A stretch of 64,000 bases of DNA from DIGJ01 sp041739345 (GCA_041739345.1 JBGSNZ010000025.1:12143-76142); one strand, 5' to 3'. Positions 25,723-34,676 are shown, counted from the first letter of the stretch. The notes: generated by a model from the letters alone, not told the origin. A program made the numbers and translations.

Positions 25723-25755
25723 GTTCTATCTCCTGTTTTTTTAATGATATACCGG

Positions 25756-28700
25756 TTATTGTTCTTTTCTATAATAAATTGTCTGTTCCGATATTGTTCC
25801 ATTATTTACCGCTACAGAAGTATCAGAAAATCCACCGGTAGAACCCTTTGCATTCTCAATATACACTGATTTTTCATAATCTGTTTTTACTAATGATATA
25901 CTGCAATTACCAACAGGAGCTATCTGGCTATAATCCATGTTCTTTACTTCTGTGATTTCATAGGTACCCATTGGAAGACCTGAAAAAATAACATTGCCTC
26001 TTACTTCGTTTCCTTTTAGGTTTACTGTCTTATAAGAAACCATTCCATATGCCGGGCTTTCTGTAGAGTCATTTCTCAACTGGAACACAAAGGTTTTTGT
26101 TCCAATTTCATCGGTTTTATCAATGGTCTTGGTAACGGTAATGGATCCATCTTTTATCAGCGTCATACTGTTAGTAAAAGTGAGCGCTGTCTGTGCTCCG
26201 GTGGATGAGAAATTCTCCACATAGGAATCACACGTAATTGTTTTAGCCATGTAATAGCCTTTTTCAGCCAACAAGTATGCATCTTCGGAATCATACGCAA
26301 GGTCATAGGTTATAAAGATGACATCCGACCCATTGCTACCATCGTAGGTCAAGTACTGTTTGGATGCACTTTCAGCTGCACTAATTAAAGCGGCACGTAA
26401 TTCTTCTGGTGTTGTATGGGTATTTGTACCATCATCATAATAATCAGGATATCTTAGTTCAACATAATGTATGGTTATCCAAGATCCAGTTACTTTTCCA
26501 TCCTGTTTATTAACTACGCCACTAGATGAAATCTCATTATCTGTTTCCCAGTCAGCATAATAATTACTAAACCATCCATCATAATAATAACAATCTCTCC
26601 AAATACCATTTACCTTGTATTCATAAATATGTGTAACAGAATTATAAATGCGTTTATTTGTTGTAGCATCATAATACTTATTACCAGATTTATACGCCTT
26701 AAAATATTTGTTGCCACTCTTATAATAATAAACATCTCGTGTTTCTGATGGAGTAACCTCATTTCCAGCTTCATTTATATAAGCCTGGTAGGCGCCTCCA
26801 GAATACAGTGGATAGGTTATATTCTGCACATTCAAAGCATATGTCCAGCTTCCGTTGCTGTCTAAGTACCCATTGGTTGATGTCGTTGCCAGATCTTCAC
26901 TTTGTTTTCCAGCTGTCCAGATTCCATTAATTTCTTTACCAATTTCATTCACGGATGTGTGTACATTGGTTTTATTGGCTATTAGCTTTGTAATTAGCTG
27001 ACTATTAATAATTTCATCCATCGTGCTGGCGTTATACCATTTCTGGCTTCCATCTGCTTTTTCGTAACAGATTAGCCCATAATCTTCTCTTCCCACAATT
27101 CCTACTCGGGTAAGGGTTCCCGATGCACTAGCTCCAGTTACCAGATTATCACTGCCGTCATTTGCTGCAATCGTTACACCATTACTGGTATAATATGCAT
27201 TATCAAATCCAGCCATATTCTCAGTAACAGTATACCTTGCATCAATTGGAAGATTACCAATGCAAATATTTTCCGTTGCTTTCAACTGTACGGTAAAAGC
27301 AACTTTTCCATCTACAAATGCAGGTATTGTATGCAATCTATCTGCAGAAAATGTAATATGAGTCATTGCATCCTCTGTAAGCTTAGCACTTTCTAATGTT
27401 ACATTAAAACTGTACAATGTATCGCTAGAAAGACCTACATACGTCTTATCTAACTGTTTATTAATTGTTAAGGTTCCTCTGACTACACTTTGTACTACTG
27501 GGTGATTAAAAGTAACTGTTCCACTTTCTTCTTCGTCCATATAAGTTACGAAAGCATTTACATTCGAATGATAACCATATTGCGTATCTTCACTTAATCC
27601 ATTATTGCTTGCATGGGTTCCGGAATTCGCCGTTCCTTGGTAACAATTTTCTTTTCCTTTATAGGTGTCTTCATACGCAATCGCTTCTTCTGTTGTATGT
27701 ACGGAATATGTCAAGGTAGAGGTCTGACCTTCACCTAAACTAGCCGCAACTGTCCAGTTTATTGTCTTTGTTTCTTTATTATAGTTAGCTACTTCAACGC
27801 TATTACGGATATAATCAATCTGATTCTCATTTTGGCTATTAATCGTTGGCTCTATTGGAGTTCCATTCACTTCAATCGGTGATTCTTCATTAATGTCAAC
27901 ATAAGCACTTAGTTGATCTTGCGCTGCTAAATTTGTAAGTGTAGTGGAAGTGTTTACTGTTTGCGTCAAGGCTGCAAATACCGCTTCCAAGTCAGATGCA
28001 CTTTCTGCTGACTTATAAGTCTTATTAAATCCACCGTTTGCATAATTAGCTGTGTTTAATATATAGGCTGCAAATGTGTCGGTTGCGCCGATTCCAACGG
28101 TATAAATAGCTGCATTTGGAAAATCCTGGTTGATTCTTCTTGCCACATTAATTGCCTGCCATGCCCCCTCTTTTATATAGCTATTACCAAATCCTTCATT
28201 GCTCGAAATAGAAGTATATGGGCATGTATCTAGAAATTCTCCATTTAAATATTCATCATAATAATTTTTATAAAAAGTTGGTTCACCATCTGACATATAG
28301 ATAACATACTGATTTCTATTTGCTGATGTGGCACTTAATGCCTGAAGTTCCTTTAACGCTCCAACAAAACCATCTTTACTGTTTGTTCCTCCACCACTCA
28401 CACTACTTCCAAATACACTATTCTGCATCTGACCAAGTGTTTTGTTATATATATTTTTAGTAACGGTAGCATCACTACTTTTACTTAACAATATACTAAA
28501 ATCTGACCTCTGCGTTTGTCTAGATCCACCATAGGCAACAATACTAATTCTGTTTTGTGAACTGGCTGGAAGCAGAGTAGTCACCATTCTATCCATTGCC
28601 GTTTGCAACTTGCCCCAACGTGTATCATCTCCCATGTATTGATTCATACTGTTCGAAATATCAAGGACAAAAATAACATCTGCTAACTGTGTCGTTGTAG

Positions 28701-29799
28701 TAGAGCTTGTTTTACTTGCTCCATTCACTGTAAGAGTAACGTCGTAATCTACAGACTGGCTGCTATCAGCATCTAAAACGGCTGCTTTGTTAATCGTTGG
28801 TGCAATTTCTGTATTGCTTATAGAAAAAACAGATAATAACGCTGTTCTGGTTACAGTATTAATTAAACTTTCTTGTTTTTGTTCAGTTTCTTGTTTTGTT
28901 TCTTCTGTCACGTCTTCCGGCGTTTCCTGCTTTGGTACTTCCGGTGTTTCTTCAATTGTTTCTGGTTTTGTTACTTCCGGTGTTTCTTCTACCGTTTCCG
29001 ATTTTGGTACTTCCGGTGTTTCCTGATCTGTTACTTCTGGCACTTCTTCCGGCGTTTCCAGATTTGTCACTTCTGGCGCCTCTTCCGATGTTTCCGGTTT
29101 TGTTACTTCTGCCGCGTCTTCAATAACCTCTTTGTCTGTATCTTGTGGAGCTTCATTCAACATTCCCAATGGTTCACCAACAGAAAGCACAGTAATGGCG
29201 CTTTCACTTGCTACTGTTGGTTCTTCTACTACTGGTTCTTCTGTTGCTGGTTTTTCTGTTGCTGTTGCTGGTTCTTCTATTTTTTGCTCGCCTGTCGTAA
29301 CTTCAACAAGGCTATATTCGACTACCTCATTTGAAGAAACTTCTTCTAAGCATCCTACTTCCACATTAAGTTCAGCATTTATCATATCCTGAGTAGTATT
29401 TTCAGTAAAAAATACTACTTTCAAGGCTCCACTTTTTTCTTTTTGTAAAAAGGTAAAAATCCTATATTGATCCTGAATCATTGGCTCACCAACTAAATAG
29501 AGCTCGATATTCTCTAATAATAGCTGCGCATTCAGTTCTTCGCTTTCATAACCAAATACATCAAAAAGGTTTTGAATCGGAGCCTGCCTTTGTGCATCCG
29601 AAAGCATTTTTAGGAAAGTATCCCCATCAATCGCATAGGATACTTTATCTGTTGCACTCTCTTCTGACGCAATGGATCCACTCACTTCTTGTGTAGCATC
29701 CATTCCATTTGCTCTAACAACATCCAGATTGCTTGATGTCAAAATTAAGATAAATGCCATCAGTACTGCAATAGTTCTAATTGTTCTGTTTTTTTTCAT
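25756..29799 (-). CDS. Large secreted adhesin with von Willebrand A domain
   Basis: About 1,347 residues. The ATG at 29799 is chosen because GAGGTGG lies just upstream; an in-frame GTG nine bases earlier overlaps that site. A signal peptide (residues to about 30, ending VVRA) is followed by an N-terminal domain, an acidic Pro/Glu repeat stalk (about residues 230-310), and a VWA domain (about 370-620) with the MIDAS motif DISNSM and later SDGEP. Cna-B/SpaA-like beta domains follow (GTLTINKQLDKTY; SITVTKTIDKTDEIGTKTFVFQLRN...LPMGTYEITEV). This is the architecture of a pilin-tip adhesin. There is no C-terminal LPXTG or membrane segment, so how it stays on the surface is unclear. First gene of the island, with a SARP-like promoter. 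Confidence 0.85.
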   Translation of the reverse strand: MKKNRTIRTIAVLMAFILILTSSNLDVVRANGMDATQEVSGSIASEESATDKVSYAIDGDTFLKMLSDAQRQAPIQNLFDVFGYESEELNAQLLLENIELYLVGEPMIQDQYRIFTFLQKEKSGALKVVFFTENTTQDMINAELNVEVGCLEEVSSNEVVEYSLVEVTTGEQKIEEPATATEKPATEEPVVEEPTVASESAITVLSVGEPLGMLNEAPQDTDKEVIEDAAEVTKPETSEEAPEVTNLETPEEVPEVTDQETPEVPKSETVEETPEVTKPETIEETPEVPKQETPEDVTEETKQETEQKQESLINTVTRTALLSVFSISNTEIAPTINKAAVLDADSSQSVDYDVTLTVNGASKTSSTTTTQLADVIFVLDISNSMNQYMGDDTRWGKLQTAMDRMVTTLLPASSQNRISIVAYGGSRQTQRSDFSILLSKSSDATVTKNIYNKTLGQMQNSVFGSSVSGGGTNSKDGFVGALKELQALSATSANRNQYVIYMSDGEPTFYKNYYDEYLNGEFLDTCPYTSISSNEGFGNSYIKEGAWQAINVARRINQDFPNAAIYTVGIGATDTFAAYILNTANYANGGFNKTYKSAESASDLEAVFAALTQTVNTSTTLTNLAAQDQLSAYVDINEESPIEVNGTPIEPTINSQNENQIDYIRNSVEVANYNKETKTINWTVAASLGEGQTSTLTYSVHTTEEAIAYEDTYKGKENCYQGTANSGTHASNNGLSEDTQYGYHSNVNAFVTYMDEEESGTVTFNHPVVQSVVRGTLTINKQLDKTYVGLSSDTLYSFNVTLESAKLTEDAMTHITFSADRLHTIPAFVDGKVAFTVQLKATENICIGNLPIDARYTVTENMAGFDNAYYTSNGVTIAANDGSDNLVTGASASGTLTRVGIVGREDYGLICYEKADGSQKWYNASTMDEIINSQLITKLIANKTNVHTSVNEIGKEINGIWTAGKQSEDLATTSTNGYLDSNGSWTYALNVQNITYPLYSGGAYQAYINEAGNEVTPSETRDVYYYKSGNKYFKAYKSGNKYYDATTNKRIYNSVTHIYEYKVNGIWRDCYYYDGWFSNYYADWETDNEISSSGVVNKQDGKVTGSWITIHYVELRYPDYYDDGTNTHTTPEELRAALISAAESASKQYLTYDGSNGSDVIFITYDLAYDSEDAYLLAEKGYYMAKTITCDSYVENFSSTGAQTALTFTNSMTLIKDGSITVTKTIDKTDEIGTKTFVFQLRNDSTESPAYGMVSYKTVNLKGNEVRGNVIFSGLPMGTYEITEVKNMDYSQIAPVGNCSISLVKTDYEKSVYIENAKGSTGGFSDTSVAVNNGTISEQTIYYRKEQ
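28908..29112 (-). repeat. Pro/Glu-rich tandem repeats in the VWA adhesin
   Basis: About six degenerate units of mostly 36 bp, encoding 10-12 residues each (PEVTKPETIEET pattern). They form an acidic, extended stalk between the N-terminal domain and the VWA domain. Unit number may vary between strains. Confidence 0.8.
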
Positions 29800-29871
29800 G
29801 CTTTCCACCTCTACCTATTTATTTATTTGAATCAACATAAAATGCTTTATTATCTCTTTATATAAAATAAA

Positions 29872-29903
29872 TATATACGAAAGCAGTTACATATTGGTTA
29901 CAT
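29872..29903 (-). promoter_or_regulatory. SARP-like direct-repeat promoter of the surface island
   Basis: On the minus strand, ATGTAACCAAT ATGTAAC gives two ATGTAAC heptamers with 11-bp periodicity (plus-strand GTTACAT at 29886 and 29897). Eight bases after the second comes TATATA (29877-29872), a possible -10. It lies about 75 bp before the VWA gene and between it and the divergent BTAD gene. Same layout as at 24634-24665. Confidence 0.6.
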
Positions 29904-29994
29904 TTAGCATTTAACCTGTAATATTTTTCCCCTGCTCGAAATATAATATAGATATGCAAAGTACGTCGCAAAAAAAATAGGAGGGGGTGTCACT

Positions 29995-31218
29995 ATAGAT
30001 AAAATATGTAATAAAGCTAAACCAAACACACTCAGCATTTGTATGTTTGGAGGTTTTGAATTAACTTATGAAGGAAAATTAATAAAAGAGAGTTCAAATC
30101 GTTCCTACAAACTTTGGAATTTGTTGGGATATTTAGTCACGTACCATGCGCGTTCTATTCCACAAAGCGAATTCATAGATACCATATGGGCAGATTCTTT
30201 TGGTGAGAATCCTTTAAGTTCACTGAAAACATCTTTTTCGCGTTTACGCACCTTTTTAGAACCTATCACACCAGAAGGTATTGATTATATTCTTGCTTCT
30301 AGAGGTTCTTATCAATGGAATGAAAATGTTGCATATTGTCTTGATATTGAATTATTTGAATCTTACTGTAGTCAAGGCTCGCTAAAATCGTTACCGATTA
30401 CAGATCGGATTATAGCTTTCCAAAAAGCTTTGGAATTGTATAAGGGAGATTTTCTTCCTAGATTAAAGGATACCCATTGGGTTGTTCCTCTGACGACTTA
30501 CTACCATTCTGTTTATTTAGTGGCAGCAAAAAAACTGTATGAATTATTAAAAGGAGAAAACCGCATAGAAGAAATGATAGATTGCTGTACAAAGGCATTG
30601 ATTATTGAATCTTTTGATGAAAAGCTTCACTGTAACTTAATTGAAGCTCTTATGCTACAAGGTCATTATTCAAGTGCACTTTTACATTATCAGAAGGCAA
30701 CCGAGCTTCTATATAAAAATTTAAGCGTGCAGCCTTCTAGTGAGCTAAATCAACTTTATCTTTCACTCATGAGTTATCAATCTGATCTTGAGATGGACAC
30801 TTCCGTGGTTATAAATAATTTAAAAGAAGATGAAAAGAAAAAAGGGGCTTTTGTTTGTAATTGTGGTGTGTTTAAAGAGATATTTCAATTAGAATTAAGA
30901 CAAGCTATTCGTTTAAAAAGCTCAATTTATATCTGCATTTTAATTACTATCTTTGAAAGCAATCAGATACCATCGCTAGACACCCTAAACTTAGCAATGC
31001 CCGAATTATTGACATCCATCACTTTTTGTCTTCGCAGTGGAGATATCGTATCAAAATACAGCGGTGCACAGTATATACTTTTATTACCTTGTTTAGACAA
31101 GGATAATGCCATAAAAATTGTAAAACGTATACAGGATGATTATTATCGTAAACATAAAAAAAGTACGCTATATTTAAACTATTCTCTCTCGCCAATATTA
31201 GAAGAATCGTTGGTTTGA
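29995..31218 (+). CDS. BTAD (SARP-like) transcriptional regulator with C-terminal GGDEF-like domain
   Basis: About 407 residues if translation starts at ATA 29995, the only in-frame codon correctly spaced behind GGAGGGGGTG (29980-29989). The first ATG, 30043, has no ribosome site and would cut the first strand of the DNA-binding domain (LSICMFGGFELTYEG). Residues to about 110 are the winged-helix domain (SYKLWNLLGYLVTY, SLKTSFSRLRTFL). About 120-260 is the BTAD helical repeat (ALELYKGDFLP...CNLIEALMLQGHYSSALLHYQ). The C-terminal 130 residues resemble a degenerate GGDEF fold (RSGDIVSKYSGAQYILLLP) without a catalytic motif. Divergent from the surface island and its likely activator. Confidence 0.8.
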   Translation: MDKICNKAKPNTLSICMFGGFELTYEGKLIKESSNRSYKLWNLLGYLVTYHARSIPQSEFIDTIWADSFGENPLSSLKTSFSRLRTFLEPITPEGIDYILASRGSYQWNENVAYCLDIELFESYCSQGSLKSLPITDRIIAFQKALELYKGDFLPRLKDTHWVVPLTTYYHSVYLVAAKKLYELLKGENRIEEMIDCCTKALIIESFDEKLHCNLIEALMLQGHYSSALLHYQKATELLYKNLSVQPSSELNQLYLSLMSYQSDLEMDTSVVINNLKEDEKKKGAFVCNCGVFKEIFQLELRQAIRLKSSIYICILITIFESNQIPSLDTLNLAMPELLTSITFCLRSGDIVSKYSGAQYILLLPCLDKDNAIKIVKRIQDDYYRKHKKSTLYLNYSLSPILEESLV

Positions 31219-31219
31219 T

Positions 31220-31952
31220 AAAATTCTGGTTTAACAACATAATACGGACGCGAGTCTTTGTTGGGGAGTGACGCCAAGAAAGGCTAAGAAATTTTAGTTT
31301 TTCTACAATTTACACGGCTCCCAGGTTAGGATTTTATATCAATCGTATAAGCATTCCACGTAACCTCTGAACGCCAAAAAATAGCTCATGGTGAGCTATT
31401 TTTTGACAGAGTTTACGTTCCATATACTCAAATGATATAAAATCCTAACCTGGGAGCCGTGTAAATTGAATATGGATTATGAGCTCAGCCTTTCATGGCT
31501 GGCTACGAAATACGGACTCGCTGTTCAAAAACATTAAATAAAAACCAGAATTTAGAGGATTGTGGTAAAAAGTCAAGAGCAAACCGACTGATAACTTTAT
31601 AAACTGATTACTATCATAGTTAAATTCTGTGATTTACAATTATATTACAGACAACAACGGGGCCGTTTACCAAAATCAGTAAAATGCGCGGTGGTCATAG
31701 TCTTCCTAATTCGAATGGAGCACAGGACCTGTTCTTGGCATCATTTTAGCATATGAGATGAAACTCTATTGAAAAGAGGCTCCCACAAGAGCTTCTTTTC
31801 AATGATTAGAGGTTCAATCGAATGCTTATGCGGTTGATGTCAAGAACAGGTCCTGTGCTCCATTCGAATTTCGATACCATAAACCATCGCGCATTTTGCG
31901 TGACTTTCCCCAAAGTCCCCGCGTCCGTCCTGCAAAGTTAAACCAGAATTTT
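31220..31952 (+). repeat. Large palindromic repeat element, copy 1 (733 bp)
   Basis: Bounded by AAAATTCTGGTTTAAC (31220-31235) and its exact inverse (31937-31952). Just inside, ACGGACGCG (31244-31252) pairs with 31920-31928. Hairpin 1 has perfect 36-bp arms at 31306-31341 and 31433-31468, capped by an inner 14-bp hairpin (31375-31405). Hairpin 2 has perfect 30-bp arms at 31708-31737 and 31841-31870, extended inward by GCATCA/TGATGT, with its own inner hairpin (ATTGAAAAGAGGCTC/GAGCTTCTTTTCAAT). No ORF. A diverged copy in the same orientation lies at 62687-63490. It may be a non-autonomous mobile element, a structured RNA, or both. Confidence 0.85.
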
Positions 31953-33002
31953 TCTACCCATCTGCTCTTGGTTTACTGCATAATCTTCAGCCACCTGTTT
32001 TTCGATTAGTCCCTGCTTATATAAGTTGTATATCGATTGATCCATTCCAATCATTCCTAAATTGCTATTTGTTTGGATCACATTATCGATCTGATAGCTT
32101 TTACTTTCGCGAATCATATTACGAATAGCCGGCGTCATATGCATTATTTCCATTCCTGGTATCATACCACCATCTTTTTTAGGAAGCAGTTGCTGTGATA
32201 TTACACTATCCAACACCATAGAAAGCTGTATACGGACTTGTCCTTGCTGAGTTGAAGGGAATGTGTCTATAATACGGTCAATCGTGTTCACTGCTCCTTT
32301 TGTATGGAGCGTTGCAATTACTAAATGCCCTGTTTCGGCAGCCGTCATTGCTGTTCGAATAGTTTCATAATCTCTCATTTCCCCCAAAAGTATAACATCC
32401 GGTGCCTGTCTTAAACATGCACGAAGAGCAGATAAATAATCATTTGTATCAATCGCGATTTCTCTTTGACTTATTATACTCTTATTATTTCTATATAAGT
32501 ATTCGATTGGATCTTCTAATGTTATCACATGTGCATTTCTATGCTTATTAATATAATCAATGATGCAGGCCTGTGTTGTAGATTTTCCACTACCTGCAGT
32601 ACCCGAAAAAATAACCATGCCATGTGTTAATTCTGAAATTTTCATTACCTCTTCTGGAATCGCTAATTCTTTATACTCCGGAATATTAAAAGAAACAACT
32701 CGAATCACTGCTGCCTGAGAACCTCTTTGAAAATAGGTATTTACTCGAAAACGAGCAAGCTTTGCAATCGAAAACGAAAAATCATCATCGCCAGTCTTAC
32801 TATAATTCTCCATACTTCTATTTGCAAGCTGATAAATTCCATTAATTAAGTTTTCAGTATCCTCCGGCCGCAAACGCTCTTCCTCTCCCATTGAATCAAT
32901 CTTTCCCGATACTTTGCAACTTAACATACCACCTGCAATTAAAAATATATCCGATGCCTTACAATTTACCGCTTGTTCTAAAATCATATGAAGCTTTTTC
33001 AT
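31938..33002 (-). CDS. pilT: Type IV pilus ATPase, PilT-like
   Basis: 354-residue hexameric ATPase for pilus retraction. Walker A is GTAGSGKST (residues 134-142). An Asp box/Walker B region follows (HVITLEDPIEYLY; VILLGEMRDYETI), then the His-box region TGHLVIATLHT. The length and HLVIATLHTKGAVNTIDRIID fit PilT rather than the larger PilB. The C-terminal codons (K-I-L-V-stop) lie inside the terminal inverted repeat of the adjacent palindromic element, so the element's insertion reshaped the end of the gene. Last gene of a pilus operon. No PilB is encoded nearby. Confidence 0.9.
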   Translation of the reverse strand: MKKLHMILEQAVNCKASDIFLIAGGMLSCKVSGKIDSMGEEERLRPEDTENLINGIYQLANRSMENYSKTGDDDFSFSIAKLARFRVNTYFQRGSQAAVIRVVSFNIPEYKELAIPEEVMKISELTHGMVIFSGTAGSGKSTTQACIIDYINKHRNAHVITLEDPIEYLYRNNKSIISQREIAIDTNDYLSALRACLRQAPDVILLGEMRDYETIRTAMTAAETGHLVIATLHTKGAVNTIDRIIDTFPSTQQGQVRIQLSMVLDSVISQQLLPKKDGGMIPGMEIMHMTPAIRNMIRESKSYQIDNVIQTNSNLGMIGMDQSIYNLYKQGLIEKQVAEDYAVNQEQMGRKILV

Positions 33003-33018
33003 ATATAAATATCCCTCT

Positions 33019-33432
33019 CTACTCTTCTATCTGCCCATCCCATACTTCTATACTATCATTTGCTTCCCATTCAATAGTCGAAACTACATTCCATTTGCGT
33101 ATGTTGAATGTTTCACCATCTACCATTACCTCAACAGATAGACTCTTTGAATCCGAAATCTCACATTCATAAGAATAGATATTTTTCCCTGTTTTTTTTA
33201 CTCGATCCGGATAAATTTCTTCCCGCATTTTTGAAAGAATTTGTTCCGCTTCAAAATCGGCTTTGTAATAATTAGCAACCGCCTGTGCCGACTTATCTGA
33301 CAGTTTCTTGTTTGCATATGTAGTAGAAAGTGACAGCAAAGAAAATGTTAGCAGACATAATACAGCAAAAATAGTTATCAAGGAAGATGCTCCTATCGGC
33401 ATAGGCACATATCTTTGTTTACTCACGTTCAA
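33019..33432 (-). CDS. Putative pilus-assembly protein with N-terminal membrane helix (137 aa)
   Basis: One hydrophobic helix (residues about 17-40, SSLITIFAVLCLLTFSLLSLS) and a 95-residue extracytoplasmic domain. The size and position among pilC, pseudopilins and pilT suggest a minor pilin or PilX-like protein. The usual Glu at +5 of pilins is not evident. It overlaps the upstream gene by 14 bases. Confidence 0.55.
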   Translation of the reverse strand: MNVSKQRYVPMPIGASSLITIFAVLCLLTFSLLSLSTTYANKKLSDKSAQAVANYYKADFEAEQILSKMREEIYPDRVKKTGKNIYSYECEISDSKSLSVEVMVDGETFNIRKWNVVSTIEWEANDSIEVWDGQIEE

Positions 33433-33844
33433 CTACCTCCTGCCATGCTATATTCTGTTCGTAAAGAACTTTTTCCTTTTGATTTTTCACAATAATTTCA
33501 GCTTCTCCTAGATAACCATAGGTATTTTTTTTGTTTACAAGAACAGTAAACTCGGATTTCTCTGACTCATTCCAGTTTTCATCTAGAGTAAGTACCCACT
33601 TATTATCTTCTGCGTTACCACCAAAAATTTGTTCTAATTCATCTATATATCCTTCATTTGCTATCAAGGTCTCGGAAACATTTTGGGCAAAGTTAACCGC
33701 CTTATCCTTCGCCTGACTTTCCTTGGAAAGTTGGTTTGAATGTACAAAGGCCTGAATGCAGAAGGTTGCCGTAAGTGCAAATACCAAGACCATAATTAAC
33801 TGTTCCATCAGTAGTAATGGCACTTTATTTCTTTCTGAATTCAT
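33419..33844 (-). CDS. Prepilin-like protein (141 aa)
   Basis: The N-terminus MNSERNKVPLLLMEQLIMVLVFALTATFCIQAF resembles a type IV prepilin/pseudopilin: a short basic leader, then a hydrophobic helix with an early Glu (LLLMEQLIMVL, like LxxEVLVVI). A 100-residue C-terminal domain follows. Probably a minor pilin. Overlaps its neighbours at both ends (ATGA with the upstream gene), typical of a tight operon. Confidence 0.6.
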   Translation of the reverse strand: MNSERNKVPLLLMEQLIMVLVFALTATFCIQAFVHSNQLSKESQAKDKAVNFAQNVSETLIANEGYIDELEQIFGGNAEDNKWVLTLDENWNESEKSEFTVLVNKKNTYGYLGEAEIIVKNQKEKVLYEQNIAWQEVVERE

Positions 33845-34344
33845 GGTGTATCATCCTCCCCGCTTCTCAAGTATAGTGACAAGTCTGATTGTGCTCCATC
33901 TTCATCGATACATTGAATCGTAAGTTGACGACTATGCAATGAAAAACTAAGGTCATTCGCTTTCATGATTGTATTTCCATCTTCAGGCTGTACTTCCATT
34001 CCATCTAATGAAAACAACTCTCTAATATAACCTTTATAATAGTAAATTCTTGTTACATATCGTTCTTCTTCTATTTCCTGATACATATGTAATGTTGAAA
34101 TACCTTCATTCTTTCGGAAAAAGTCTCCTACCAATACTCCACCAGCAATATCATTATGACGTACTTTTTCTGCGATATAATTGATTGCAATCCGTTCATT
34201 ATAGGCCTCGCTATTTCTGTTTAAAAGGCTTTTATAATTATTAACCCCAAGCAGTAACACTGTCACAATCAAAATTGCAAATAATCCAAAAAGCAAAAAT
34301 ACAAACACTTTATCTATACTATGTTTTGCTGTCCTATTTTTCAT
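33841..34344 (-). CDS. Membrane-anchored protein of the pilus operon (167 aa; DUF4860-like)
   Basis: A cytoplasmic basic N-terminus (MKNRTAKHSIDK), one membrane helix (FVFLLFGLFAILIVTVLLLG) and a beta-rich exterior domain (RIYYYKGYIRELFSL). It resembles the uncharacterised DUF4860 family found in clostridial pilus operons; this assignment is from memory of the family and is tentative. Coupled to the next gene by a 4-base overlap. Confidence 0.5.
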   Translation of the reverse strand: MKNRTAKHSIDKVFVFLLFGLFAILIVTVLLLGVNNYKSLLNRNSEAYNERIAINYIAEKVRHNDIAGGVLVGDFFRKNEGISTLHMYQEIEEERYVTRIYYYKGYIRELFSLDGMEVQPEDGNTIMKANDLSFSLHSRQLTIQCIDEDGAQSDLSLYLRSGEDDTP

Positions 34345-34359
34345 ACTTGCTCCATTCTT

Positions 34360-34659
34360 TTATTCCTTTGGTATCACTGTCACAGTAGGCATAATATTAT
34401 CAGCAAATATCTCATAAAAAACCGTATAGTATTCTTCGTCGATCAAAACACCATAATTTTGTTCTAAATAATCCATCGTAGGAGGATATATTCCCTCCGT
34501 AGCATAACAAGTCATGATTGCTTTATGAATGGAATCTTCCAACTGCTTTTGGCTCTCGATTTGCTGGCCCGCGTCCACTTTAGTTACTGCCTGTAAGAGA
34601 AATAAAAGAGATGCAATTATGCACAGAAAAAGAACCCATACTTTTAAGTTTTTCTTCAC
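34360..34659 (-). CDS. Small pilin-like membrane protein (99 aa)
   Basis: Residues 1-30 carry a basic start and hydrophobic helix (VWVLFLCIIASLLFLLQAV). These are followed by a 65-residue outer domain with SIHKAIMTCYATEGIYPPTMDYLEQNYG, a segment much like the alpha-1C region of small type II/IV pseudopilins (I..C....G.YP..L..L). Lies directly after pilC. Confidence 0.6.
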   Translation of the reverse strand: MKKNLKVWVLFLCIIASLLFLLQAVTKVDAGQQIESQKQLEDSIHKAIMTCYATEGIYPPTMDYLEQNYGVLIDEEYYTVFYEIFADNIMPTVTVIPKE

Positions 34660-34676
34660 ACTTGCTCCTCCCCCCC

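Noticed and set aside
28787..29392. Several plus-strand frames opposite the VWA adhesin stalk (Phe/Cys/Val-rich)
   Set aside because: They are shadows of the Pro/Glu repeats on the coding strand: low complexity, with no ribosome sites.
31220..31952. CRISPR array or group II intron as explanation for the repeat element
   Set aside because: There are no regularly spaced short repeats. The 5' end lacks the GUGYG intron start, and no intron-encoded protein or domain V-like hairpin was recognised.
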